Positions 7,925-15,359 of a stretch of DNA of 64,000 bases are shown in pieces. Every line of letters starts with the position of its first letter. The stretch's first letter is position 1. Both the position numbers and the translations under genes were made by a program. Below the pieces are notes generated by a model. The model ran no database searches and was not told the DNA's origin. It was given only the letters and a program-made list of their open reading frames with translations. Source of the DNA: an uncultured Lachnospiraceae bacterium (GTDB lineage: Bacteria > Bacillota > Clostridia > Lachnospirales > Lachnospiraceae); the NCBI GenBank assembly GCA_958402795.1, contig CATXUX010000014.1, positions 1-64,000 of the forward strand. Direction: 5' to 3'.

Positions 7925-8791
7925 ATGGAACAGCCGAAAGTATATTTTTTAAAAGAGATTACGCCGGAAAACCTGGTTAAAATTTATGAAGCTCTGCAGA
8001 TTTCCCTGCCGGGAAAAGTTGCGGTCAAACTGCATTCCGGTGAGGAGGGAAATCAGAACTACATGCGGCCGGAATTTGTAAAACCGATGATCGATCATGT
8101 TCACGGCACGGTTGTAGAGTGTAATACTGCCTATGAAGGCGAGCGCAATACCACGCAGAAACACGAGGCGCTGATGGAATCACACGGGTGGACCAAGTAT
8201 TTTGATGTGGATATCATGGATGCAGAAGGACCGGATCTGGAACTGGCAATTCCGGACGGTATCCAGATCAAGACGAATTACGTGGGAAAAAATATGGCAA
8301 ATTATGATTCCATGCTTGTTTTGTCTCATTTTAAAGGGCATCCCATGGGTGGATACGGCGGAGCGCTGAAACAGCTTTCGATCGGCTGCGCATCTTCTTA
8401 TGGAAAGGCGTATATCCACGGGGCGGGAAATCCTGACAAGCTGTGGAGCACGGAACAGGACCGCTTTCTGGAGTCTATGGCAGACGCGGCAACATCGGTA
8501 GCCGGATATTTCAAAGACAAGATTGCTTATATCAACGTGATGTGCAATCTGTCGGTAGACTGTGACTGCTGTGCGGTAGCGGAAGATCCTTGTATGAAAG
8601 ATATCGGAATCCTGGCAGGACTGGATCCGGTTGCGGTGGATCAGGCATGTATCGATCTGGTTTACCAGTCGGATGATCCGGGAAAAGAGCATTTTATCGA
8701 GCGTGTGGAGAGCAGAAACGGAATACACACGATCGAGGCGGCGGCAGAGCTGGGACTGGGAAGCCGGACATATCAGTTGATCCGTCTTTAG
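7925..8791 (+). CDS. DUF362 domain-containing protein
   Basis: A cytoplasmic protein of 288 residues in the DUF362 family, whose biochemical role is not established. The family's KHSGEEGN-like N-terminal region and the central LSHFKGHPMGGYGGALK motif are clear. Near residues 206-224 there is a cysteine cluster MCNLSVDCDCCAVAEDPC that could bind a metal or Fe-S centre; the usual extra ferredoxin domain of longer DUF362 proteins is absent. A clean AAAGGGGAATGTGAG ribosome-binding region precedes ATG 7925. The gene stands between two terminators, so it is likely transcribed alone. Confidence 0.85.
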   Translation: MEQPKVYFLKEITPENLVKIYEALQISLPGKVAVKLHSGEEGNQNYMRPEFVKPMIDHVHGTVVECNTAYEGERNTTQKHEALMESHGWTKYFDVDIMDAEGPDLELAIPDGIQIKTNYVGKNMANYDSMLVLSHFKGHPMGGYGGALKQLSIGCASSYGKAYIHGAGNPDKLWSTEQDRFLESMADAATSVAGYFKDKIAYINVMCNLSVDCDCCAVAEDPCMKDIGILAGLDPVAVDQACIDLVYQSDDPGKEHFIERVESRNGIHTIEAAAELGLGSRTYQLIRL

Positions 8792-8804
8792 GTTTTTTGA
8801 GTAT

Positions 8805-8839
8805 AAATCTGCACTTTTACAAAGAAGTGCAGATTTTTC
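8805..8839 (+). terminator. terminator of the DUF362 gene
   Basis: A perfect 12-bp stem (8805-8816 with 8825-8836), an eight-base loop and a following T-rich tract. It separates the DUF362 gene from the sigma-factor cassette. Confidence 0.88.
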
Positions 8840-8908
8840 TTCTCTTTTTTCAAAAAATACGCTATATTACAAGTAGAGGAAATATACGAGAGATACCGGA
8901 GAAGAAAA

Positions 8909-9469
8909 GTGACAAAGAATGAAGAATTTGATAAAATCTATGAGCAGCACAAAGAGATGGTTCTGAAGGCGGCGTATCTATATTCAGGAGATTTAGAGCT
9001 TGCGCAGGATGTCATGCAGGAGACATTTCTGATCTTGTATAAGGAGATGGATCAAGAAGATGATCCGGAGAAATTCACCAATCTGAAAGCATGGCTTTAT
9101 ACGACAGCGAAACATCAGGCTTTGAATCATACAAAAAAGCATTCCCGGGAACTTTATACCGGTCTGGGTCATGGCGGGGAAATGGAACAAAGCGATTCTG
9201 TCAGAGGGAGTACGGAAGAAGAATATTTTGATATCCGGAAGAAAGAAAAGGAATCAGAACTTCACGAACGAATCTTTTCTGATCTGGCGCAAAAGAATCC
9301 GCGCTGGTATGAGGCGGTGATGCTGACCTGCTATAGGGAAATTCCGCAGGTGAAAGCAGCGAAAATGATGGGGATCAGTGAGGATGCATTTTATATACTG
9401 CTGCACAGAGCGAGAAACTGGATCCGGAAAACCTATGGCGCGGAGTATGAAGAATTGAACCGTTCATGA
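8909..9469 (+). CDS. ECF-type RNA polymerase sigma factor (cassette 1)
   Basis: An alternative sigma factor of 186 residues. Region 2 is at about residues 8-75 (DLELAQDVMQETF, then AWLYTTAKHQALN) and region 4 at about 115-180 (IPQVKAAKMMGISEDAFYILLHRARNWIRK). Translation starts at a GTG (8909) after CCGGAGAAG; the paralogue at 28837 uses the same GTG context. The anti-sigma candidate follows 80 bases later and a secreted protein follows that, so this is a self-contained signalling unit. A TATATT at 8863-8868 may be its -10 element. The target promoters are unknown. See the paralogous cassette at 28.8-32.1 kb. Confidence 0.88.
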   Translation: MTKNEEFDKIYEQHKEMVLKAAYLYSGDLELAQDVMQETFLILYKEMDQEDDPEKFTNLKAWLYTTAKHQALNHTKKHSRELYTGLGHGGEMEQSDSVRGSTEEEYFDIRKKEKESELHERIFSDLAQKNPRWYEAVMLTCYREIPQVKAAKMMGISEDAFYILLHRARNWIRKTYGAEYEELNRS

Positions 9470-9549
9470 GTACGCCGGGTGGACATAGTAACAAAAGACA
9501 GAAGACAATCAATAACGGCAATTGTATGAGACGGATAAGAGGATAAGCA

Positions 9550-10350
9550 ATGAAAGATTCAAAAAAAATGACGTTAAAACAAGAAATTGAACGAGAAGCG
9601 GATCAGATTGAAAAAGAACTGTCAGAGAATCCGGATTTAGAAGATGTGAAAGTCACCGAGGAAATGGACCAGAGAATGGCTGCACGGATCGAAGCGTATG
9701 AGAGTGCAAAAAATCCGGCGAAGAAGAGCAAAGCGTCAACGAACAGGAAGAAGAATGTTACTCCGAGATTCAAAAGAAATATTGCGGCGGCACTGGCTCT
9801 TGTGGTTCTGCTGACGGCAGGCCTTGGCATAACCAGTGTGGGAAGCAAGTCTTATCTGAAAGAAATGATAGAAAAAATAACCGGGAATGCAACGGTGGAA
9901 GTGACGAACGTAGGCGATATGAACAGTCAGGGGAGTGAGAGCAATGATGAAGTAGATGCGTATCAGGAGATTAATAAAGCGTTGGGAAGAACGGTGGTTA
10001 AGATAGCATATAAACCCTCAGGGATGGAATTTACAGATTATGAAATAAAAGAGAATATACAGCAGGCGAAAATGTTTTATCTCTACAAAGATGAAGTACT
10101 CCAATATATGATTTACTTAAATGATAACGATTCTTCTCTAGGAAAAACAGAAGAAGATACGAAGGTTAATGAAGAAAACATCGTATCAGGTGACATTGAA
10201 GTAAAGATTGAAGAATACCAAATTAAGGGGAGTCAGAATAATAGGATGGGAGCATCGTTTGAATATCAGGGAATACAGTATCAGATCACTGCTGTTATGG
10301 AAAAAGAAGATTTTGTAAAGATTGTGGAAAATTTGTATTTTCCACGATGA
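9550..10350 (+). CDS. membrane anti-sigma factor, DUF4367-type (cassette 1)
   Basis: A single-pass membrane protein of 266 residues. The first 76 residues are charged and cytoplasmic, with a LKQEIEREADQIEKEL helix that would bind the sigma factor. A transmembrane segment lies at about 77-97, and the outer part ends in a DUF4367-like domain with the typical VEAYQEIN..GRTVV.I.YKP and MEKEDFVKIVENLYF motifs. It is the probable inhibitor of the sigma factor encoded directly upstream. The counterpart at 30585 shares the same architecture and closing motif. The anti-sigma role is inferred from gene order and topology, not from a known binding motif. Confidence 0.78.
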   Translation: MKDSKKMTLKQEIEREADQIEKELSENPDLEDVKVTEEMDQRMAARIEAYESAKNPAKKSKASTNRKKNVTPRFKRNIAAALALVVLLTAGLGITSVGSKSYLKEMIEKITGNATVEVTNVGDMNSQGSESNDEVDAYQEINKALGRTVVKIAYKPSGMEFTDYEIKENIQQAKMFYLYKDEVLQYMIYLNDNDSSLGKTEEDTKVNEENIVSGDIEVKIEEYQIKGSQNNRMGASFEYQGIQYQITAVMEKEDFVKIVENLYFPR

Positions 10351-10417
10351 ACGTAAGGAATTTATGTTTTGGTTGTTTACTTAATACCAAAGTTTATCTG
10401 AGAAAGTGAGGACAAGT

Positions 10418-10906
10418 ATGTATAAGAAAAAGAAGGTTTCATCGTTAGTTAGTCTGGTGTTGGCTGTTTGTTTTCTGGTTTGTGGAAACGTGAATGCGGC
10501 AAACAGTACAAAACAGGTAGATGGTTCCTGGCTGACAGAGCAGGAAAGTGCTACGGGATATTCACAGAACAGTTTAGAACGGGGAGTTCATCTGATGGAA
10601 GGGCAGAGTTCCGTTACTAAAACCGGAAAAGGAAGAATCTATGCATATGCATCTACGACAGCAAATCATGTTGTGAATTATGTTGCAGTCGTTATATATG
10701 TGGAACGATATAATGAGAATACCGGGAGATGGGCATCTGTGGATTCATGGGTAGCGGAAGGTGAGGATACCTACTATGTCTCAACGGGAAAGACGTTAAA
10801 TGTAGACGGCGGATATTACTATCGGGTAACAGCGTCTCATTATGCAGGCAATGAAAATCCATATGAAGAGACAGGATCTTTTACAGACGGTATCTGGATT
10901 GACTGA
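10418..10906 (+). CDS. secreted protein of unknown function (cassette 1; DUF6147-like)
   Basis: A small exported protein of 162 residues. The start at 10418 follows GTGAGGA; an upstream in-frame codon at 10406 lies within that site. The N-terminus KKKKVSSLVSLVLAVCFLVCGNVNA is a signal peptide with likely cleavage after NVNA. The mature domain is rich in Tyr and Thr, has VDGSWLT, TYYVSTGKT.NVDGGYYYRV and ends FTDGIWID, which suggests a compact all-beta fold. A close paralogue sits at 31576 in the second cassette. It resembles the family I recall as DUF6147. It may be a sensed or effector product of the sigma system; that is inference. Confidence 0.75.
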   Translation: MYKKKKVSSLVSLVLAVCFLVCGNVNAANSTKQVDGSWLTEQESATGYSQNSLERGVHLMEGQSSVTKTGKGRIYAYASTTANHVVNYVAVVIYVERYNENTGRWASVDSWVAEGEDTYYVSTGKTLNVDGGYYYRVTASHYAGNENPYEETGSFTDGIWID

Positions 10907-10955
10907 CGCTGTTGTTGGAAGTAAAAGGAAACAACTGGAAACTGATGTTTTTGAA

Positions 10956-10995
10956 CAGGGCAGGACGGAACTTGCAGGAGTTGCGTCCTGCCCTG
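10956..10995. terminator. hairpin between convergent cassette 1 and the MBL gene
   Basis: A perfect 12-bp GC-rich stem (10956-10967 with 10984-10995) sits 50 bases after the secreted-protein gene and 29 bases beyond the MBL gene's stop on the other strand. No good T-run is present on either side, so termination efficiency is uncertain. Confidence 0.5.
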
Positions 10996-11023
10996 AAATT
11001 GTACATGTAACGAGGGTATTGAT

Positions 11024-12001
11024 TTATTTTTTCTTTTTTTTCTCTGCGTTTATCATGGTGTTGACAGCCATGATCCAGCCAAGTCTGGGACGATTGTCGA
11101 TGTATTCTTCTACATCGATTTTCCGGCATAATTCCTGCGGTGTGATCTTGTCGGTATAGTATTGTTCAAACTGACGGAGCAAAGCGGCAAAGTAATCTCT
11201 CTGTGACCTGGCGCGTATGCGGTCATAAGGCATCCCGTGTCCGGGAACGATGACGTCAGGATTTAATTCGTCCAGAATATAGTCCATTGCTTTCACCCAC
11301 TTTTTTCCCTGCTCCAGACTGGTAGGAACGGAGCAGTCAGCAAAAAGGTCTCCGGCAAAAAGAACCCGCCTGGAAGGAATCCACACAACCGTGTCACTGC
11401 TGCTGTGCAGGGCGCCCATAGGAAGGAACTGAACCTGAAGTCCGTCAAGATCCAGACTCATATTGTGCTGAAAATACCGATTCGGTTTTCTGAGAATGAT
11501 TCCGTTTAAATCAAAATCATCTTTCCCTGTCTGAACAAGCATATGGCAGCTCTGGTTTTCCTGCAGGTAAGGCTGAAACATTTTTGTCATCATATGGTCC
11601 GCCAAATGCTGTACTTTTGCCGAATTGTTCAGAAGGCGGAAAAACTTCAGCTTTTGTCTGTCATTTGCACAGTCAGTGAGCATCCCTTCGTGTCCGAATA
11701 TGGCGGCCTCCGGAAAAATCTGATTTCCCCAGATATGGTCCCAGTGACCGTGCGTATTCACGACATATCCCGGCGCATGTCCGCTCTTTTGAATACAGAA
11801 TTCCCGCAGCTCCCGGGCATGCGGCAGATCATAATACGTGTCGCAGACGAGTCCTTTCCCATGGTCGATATATGCAGAATTTGAAAAATTGTTCATCATA
11901 CCTGCATCGGTAATATCAAGCGGCTGCGCAGGAGTAACTGCGGCATAGACGTCCGGTGCAATTTCTATTACATGAATTCGTTTAGTTGTTGGAATGTTCA
12001 T
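11024..12001 (-). CDS. MBL-fold metallo-hydrolase
   Basis: A metallo-beta-lactamase-fold hydrolase of 325 residues. The metal-binding motif NTHGHWDH lies at about residues 84-91, with further ligands in GALHSSSDTVVW and the late VPGHGMPYD. Start at 12001 is an ATG preceded by GGAGGGG on the minus strand; a TTG one codon earlier is also in frame. There is no signal peptide. The substrate cannot be told from sequence. The gene is monocistronic, convergent with cassette 1 and divergent from the maltodextrin operon. The C-terminus ends in a run of lysines. Confidence 0.85.
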   Translation of the reverse strand: MNIPTTKRIHVIEIAPDVYAAVTPAQPLDITDAGMMNNFSNSAYIDHGKGLVCDTYYDLPHARELREFCIQKSGHAPGYVVNTHGHWDHIWGNQIFPEAAIFGHEGMLTDCANDRQKLKFFRLLNNSAKVQHLADHMMTKMFQPYLQENQSCHMLVQTGKDDFDLNGIILRKPNRYFQHNMSLDLDGLQVQFLPMGALHSSSDTVVWIPSRRVLFAGDLFADCSVPTSLEQGKKWVKAMDYILDELNPDVIVPGHGMPYDRIRARSQRDYFAALLRQFEQYYTDKITPQELCRKIDVEEYIDNRPRLGWIMAVNTMINAEKKKKK

Positions 12002-12150
12002 CAAATCCCCTCCCTTATCTTATTTAAAGCGATTATACCACAATCAGGAGTTGTTTTTATGTCAATGTACTAATAAAACATACTTTGTGCCGGATAAATT
12101 AAATTCAATATGGATTATGCCAGTGGGAATGTTGGATACATTGTTTGATT

Positions 12151-12168
12151 TAAGAAAACGTTTACCTA
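12151..12168. promoter_or_regulatory. LacI-family operator upstream of the maltodextrin operon
   Basis: An 18-bp near-palindrome centred on ACGT, matching the ideal TAGGTAAACGTTTACCTA at 16 of 18 positions. The right half AACGTTTACCTA recurs exactly at 18334-18345, next to the LacI-type regulator gene. LacI family sites are typically palindromes with a central CG. The site also matches the CcpA cre consensus at 12 of 14 positions, so dual control is possible. Confidence 0.65.
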
Positions 12169-12197
12169 GAGAAAATAGATAAAATGACTAATATTTA

Positions 12198-12226
12198 TTG
12201 CATGTTTTTTTGGAATATGTTAAATA
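12198..12226 (+). promoter_or_regulatory. promoter of the maltodextrin operon
   Basis: TTGCAT (12198-12203), a 17-base spacer and TAAATA (12221-12226), about 70 bases before the start codon. The operator at 12151-12168 lies about 30 bases upstream of the -35 element, which is more usual for an activator or for repression by looping than for simple occlusion. Confidence 0.5.
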
Positions 12227-12293
12227 ATACATAAAATATCTGATATATATCTGATATATAAAAGAAAATATTTTCATAGTCAGGAGGGAAAAC

Positions 12294-13544
12294 ATGAAAA
12301 AGAAACTGGCAATATTATTATGCGTTACGATGACAGGAGGTCTGTTAGCAGGATGCGGTGGGCAGAACAGTGAAGAAAGCAATAATGCAGGTTCTTCGGA
12401 GGGAGGAGAAAGTGCTGAAAGTACGGAAATCAGTATCTGGCATGATGGTGATGAGGCGATCATGCAAGTAATACAGGATAAAGTCAACGAGGAATTGAAC
12501 GACGATAATATTACGGTAAGTTTTGAAAAGAAGACAGGTCTGACAGATCAGATCAAATTATATGGTAACGATGCGGAAAACGGACCGGACATGTATATGT
12601 ATGCTCATGATTCCTTGGGAACTTTTGTTGAGATGGGAGTGCTGTCACCGATTACCGATGTGGTCAGCGAAGAGGTCTATCAGGATATGTTGCCGATGAC
12701 ACTGGAGGCCGGACAGTATAAGGGTGATCAGTACCTTTTACCGATTTATTATGAAACTCTTCTTTTTATGTATAACAAAGGCCTCTGGGAGGGTGAAGTC
12801 CCGACAACAACTGATGAACTCTACGAGTACATGACAACGCATACAGACGGAGATACATATGCTTTGGTCAATCAGCACTCAACTGCTTATAATGTGGCTC
12901 CAGTAATCAATGGATTTGGCGGATATATTATAGATGAAAATGCGCAGCCGGGTTTGAATGATGAAAAGACAAAAGAAGCAATCGAGTATAACAAGAAATT
13001 TGCTGATCTGGAGGCAGATGGAGATTACAATACGATCACTACACTCTTTAATGAAGGGAAAGCGGCTGCAATTATTGGAGGTCCGTGGCTGGTATCCGGT
13101 ATTAGGGACGCCGGAATTGATTTGGGAATTAAGTCTCTTGCAGAATTTGAACTTCCGAACGGAAACACACTGATTCCATATTCAGGTGTACAGGGAATCG
13201 GCGTTATGAAACACGCAGCGGCGGAAAAGAAAGACGCTGTGGAAAAGGTATTTACAGCATTGGCAGATCCGGCAGTTGGCATTGCACTTGCGGAAGAGGC
13301 GAATTGCGCTCCGGCAAATCAGGTGTCTTATGAAGATGAGACAGTTGCAGGTAACGAAATGATTGCAGCAATGAAGTCTACTGCGGAAGTAGCAGTACCA
13401 ATGCCGAATATTCCGGAAATGAGCGTGATGTGGGGGCCGGCAGAATCACTTTTGGCAGCAGTCAATAAATCTGGAGAAGATATTGACAGTGCAGCAGAAC
13501 AGTATCAGCAGGAGGCGGAAACAGCAATTGCTGATATGCAATAA
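12294..13544 (+). CDS. malE: maltose/maltodextrin ABC transporter substrate-binding lipoprotein
   Basis: The extracellular maltodextrin receptor (416 residues). It has a lipoprotein signal with lipobox LAGC (Cys21), a Ser/Glu/Gly linker, then a family 1 solute-binding fold: the ISIWHDGDEAIMQV start, LLPIYYETLLFMYNK and the FNEGKAAAIIGGPW motif near residues 250-265. A good GGAGGG site precedes ATG 12294. It opens an operon of receptor, two permeases and a GH13 enzyme. No MalK/MsmX ATPase is encoded here; in Gram-positives a shared MsmX-type ATPase elsewhere normally serves. A hairpin follows the gene (13561-13605). Confidence 0.88.
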   Translation: MKKKLAILLCVTMTGGLLAGCGGQNSEESNNAGSSEGGESAESTEISIWHDGDEAIMQVIQDKVNEELNDDNITVSFEKKTGLTDQIKLYGNDAENGPDMYMYAHDSLGTFVEMGVLSPITDVVSEEVYQDMLPMTLEAGQYKGDQYLLPIYYETLLFMYNKGLWEGEVPTTTDELYEYMTTHTDGDTYALVNQHSTAYNVAPVINGFGGYIIDENAQPGLNDEKTKEAIEYNKKFADLEADGDYNTITTLFNEGKAAAIIGGPWLVSGIRDAGIDLGIKSLAEFELPNGNTLIPYSGVQGIGVMKHAAAEKKDAVEKVFTALADPAVGIALAEEANCAPANQVSYEDETVAGNEMIAAMKSTAEVAVPMPNIPEMSVMWGPAESLLAAVNKSGEDIDSAAEQYQQEAETAIADMQ

Positions 13545-13560
13545 TGAAAATTTTTTTCAG

Positions 13561-13605
13561 GGAAGGCTGTGAGGTAGGAACGGTTGCCTTTACGCCTTCC
13601 TTTTT
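13561..13605 (+). terminator. intercistronic hairpin/attenuator between malE and malF
   Basis: GGAAGGC (13561-13567) pairs with GCCTTCC (13594-13600), followed by TTTTT. Placed between the receptor and permease genes, it would terminate part of the transcripts and keep the receptor in excess over the permeases, as is usual for such operons. Confidence 0.65.
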
Positions 13606-13626
13606 GCAGGATGAGACGAGGCGATA

Positions 13627-14514
13627 ATGATGAAAAAGAAAAACAGATGTTTACCGTGGAAATACGTAACGCCAGCACTGATATTGGTAGGAGTTATTGT
13701 AGTGTTCCCCATTCTTTATACAGGGTATATTTCGCTTACGAATATGAATATGTACCACTGGGATGATTATCATATCATTGGACTTGAAAATTTCAAAAGA
13801 GCTCTGACGAAAGTGGATTCCGGTTTCCTTTCTGCGTTGGTAACTACGATTATATGGACAGTTTTAAACATGGTGATCCAGATTGTGGCAGCATTTTTCC
13901 TTGCGTTGGGGCTGAATGTGAAAGGACTTAAAATGTCAAGGCTATATAAAACGCTCTTAATGTTCCCGTGGGCAATGCCTGCTTATGTTTCGATTCTTTT
14001 GTGGCGTGTCGGTATGTTTAATACAGAGTTTGGATTTTTAAACAAATTTTTGGAAGCAATGGGATTGGAGCAGATGAATTTTCTGTCGGAAAATGTGCCG
14101 GCATTTATCTCTTGCATGGTATTGAACCTCTGGATGGCACTCCCGTTTATGATTATGATGATGGATAGTGCATTGCAGAGCGTGGACAGAAGTTATTATG
14201 AGAGTGCAAAATTGGACGGAGCAGGATTTTGGAAACAGAACTGGTATATTACAATACCATCAATTAAGCCAATTCTGGCTCCGACAGTTATTATGACCAC
14301 TTTTACGACATTTAAACAGTTTGATATCGTATATCTTCTGACTATGCAGAAGGGGGCATATTCAGGTGCCACTCTCCAGACAGTGATAACATATGCACAT
14401 CAGAATGCATTTGTGTCCAATAATTACGGGCTGTCTTCTGCAGTATCAATCATTATCTTTTTATTTATTATTGTATTTTCGATCTTTACGAACAGGGGGG
14501 TGAAAGAAGCATGA
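13627..14514 (+). CDS. malF: maltodextrin ABC transporter permease, MalF type
   Basis: One of the two membrane subunits of the maltodextrin importer (295 residues, about six transmembrane segments). The cytoplasmic EAA loop that docks the ATPase is visible near residues 195-215 as YYESAKLDGAGFWKQNWYIT. The start at 13627 follows GAGG; the next codon is also ATG. It is shorter than enterobacterial MalF because it lacks the large periplasmic insert, as expected in Gram-positives. The stop overlaps the malG start by four bases. Confidence 0.88.
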   Translation: MMKKKNRCLPWKYVTPALILVGVIVVFPILYTGYISLTNMNMYHWDDYHIIGLENFKRALTKVDSGFLSALVTTIIWTVLNMVIQIVAAFFLALGLNVKGLKMSRLYKTLLMFPWAMPAYVSILLWRVGMFNTEFGFLNKFLEAMGLEQMNFLSENVPAFISCMVLNLWMALPFMIMMMDSALQSVDRSYYESAKLDGAGFWKQNWYITIPSIKPILAPTVIMTTFTTFKQFDIVYLLTMQKGAYSGATLQTVITYAHQNAFVSNNYGLSSAVSIIIFLFIIVFSIFTNRGVKEA

Positions 14515-15359
14515 TTAACCGGAGAAAAGTGAGACATTTGACTGGACTTACCCTGCTAAATCTTTTTTTCATTGTAATCTGCATTGTAACGTTGGTGCCG
14601 ATTCTTTATGCAGTTACCCTTTCGCTTAGCGGATCAGGCGGTGCATTGAGCTCCGGATTATCATTTATCCCAGAGTCGCCAACTCTGGATAACTACCGGG
14701 CAATCATCGTAGAGGAACCGTTTTTGCTTTGGCTGAAAAATTCAGTAATACTCAGTGTCGGAACAATGGTTGTTGCAATGGGAACGGCAGTGACAGCGGC
14801 GTATGCATTTTCAAGATACCGGTTTCGAGGGAGAAAAGCAATTCTACAGATGCTGCTTATTTTAAATGCTTTCCCACAGATTTTATCCATGGTTGCAATT
14901 TTTCGGCTCTTCCGGACGTTTCATCTGTTGAACTCATATATTGGACTGATTATTGTCTATGCCGGAAGCATGTGTATCTTCAGTATTTGGAATATGAAGG
15001 GGTATTTTGATACAATTCCGGTGGAGATAGAAGAGGCGGCACAGATTGACGGCGCCAGTGGAAAACAGATCCTGACGAGGATTGTCCTTCCTTTGGCAAG
15101 GCCTGCGATTATCGTTACAGCAGTAATGGTATTGATCTATGTGTGGAATGAATATCTGTTTTCAACCACATTTATGATGGATGAAAGCAGTTATACTTTG
15201 GCAGGAGGACTGTATCAGCTCCAGTCAAATGACTACAGCAGGAGCTGGCCCCTGTTTTCAGCGGCTTCCATTCTTGTATCCATTCCGATATTGATTGTAT
15301 TCTTCTGTATCCAGAAATACATGATATCAGGACTTGCGGCAGGAGGTGTGAAAGGATGA
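14511..15359 (+). CDS. malG: maltodextrin ABC transporter permease, MalG type
   Basis: The second membrane subunit (282 residues, six transmembrane segments). The EAA motif is at about residues 173-195 (EIEEAAQIDGASGKQI). It starts within the ATGA overlap with malF and ends in an ATGA overlap with the downstream GH13 gene, so the three genes are translationally coupled. The sequence resembles the MalG/GanQ group of CUT1 carbohydrate importers. Confidence 0.9.
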   Translation: MINRRKVRHLTGLTLLNLFFIVICIVTLVPILYAVTLSLSGSGGALSSGLSFIPESPTLDNYRAIIVEEPFLLWLKNSVILSVGTMVVAMGTAVTAAYAFSRYRFRGRKAILQMLLILNAFPQILSMVAIFRLFRTFHLLNSYIGLIIVYAGSMCIFSIWNMKGYFDTIPVEIEEAAQIDGASGKQILTRIVLPLARPAIIVTAVMVLIYVWNEYLFSTTFMMDESSYTLAGGLYQLQSNDYSRSWPLFSAASILVSIPILIVFFCIQKYMISGLAAGGVKG

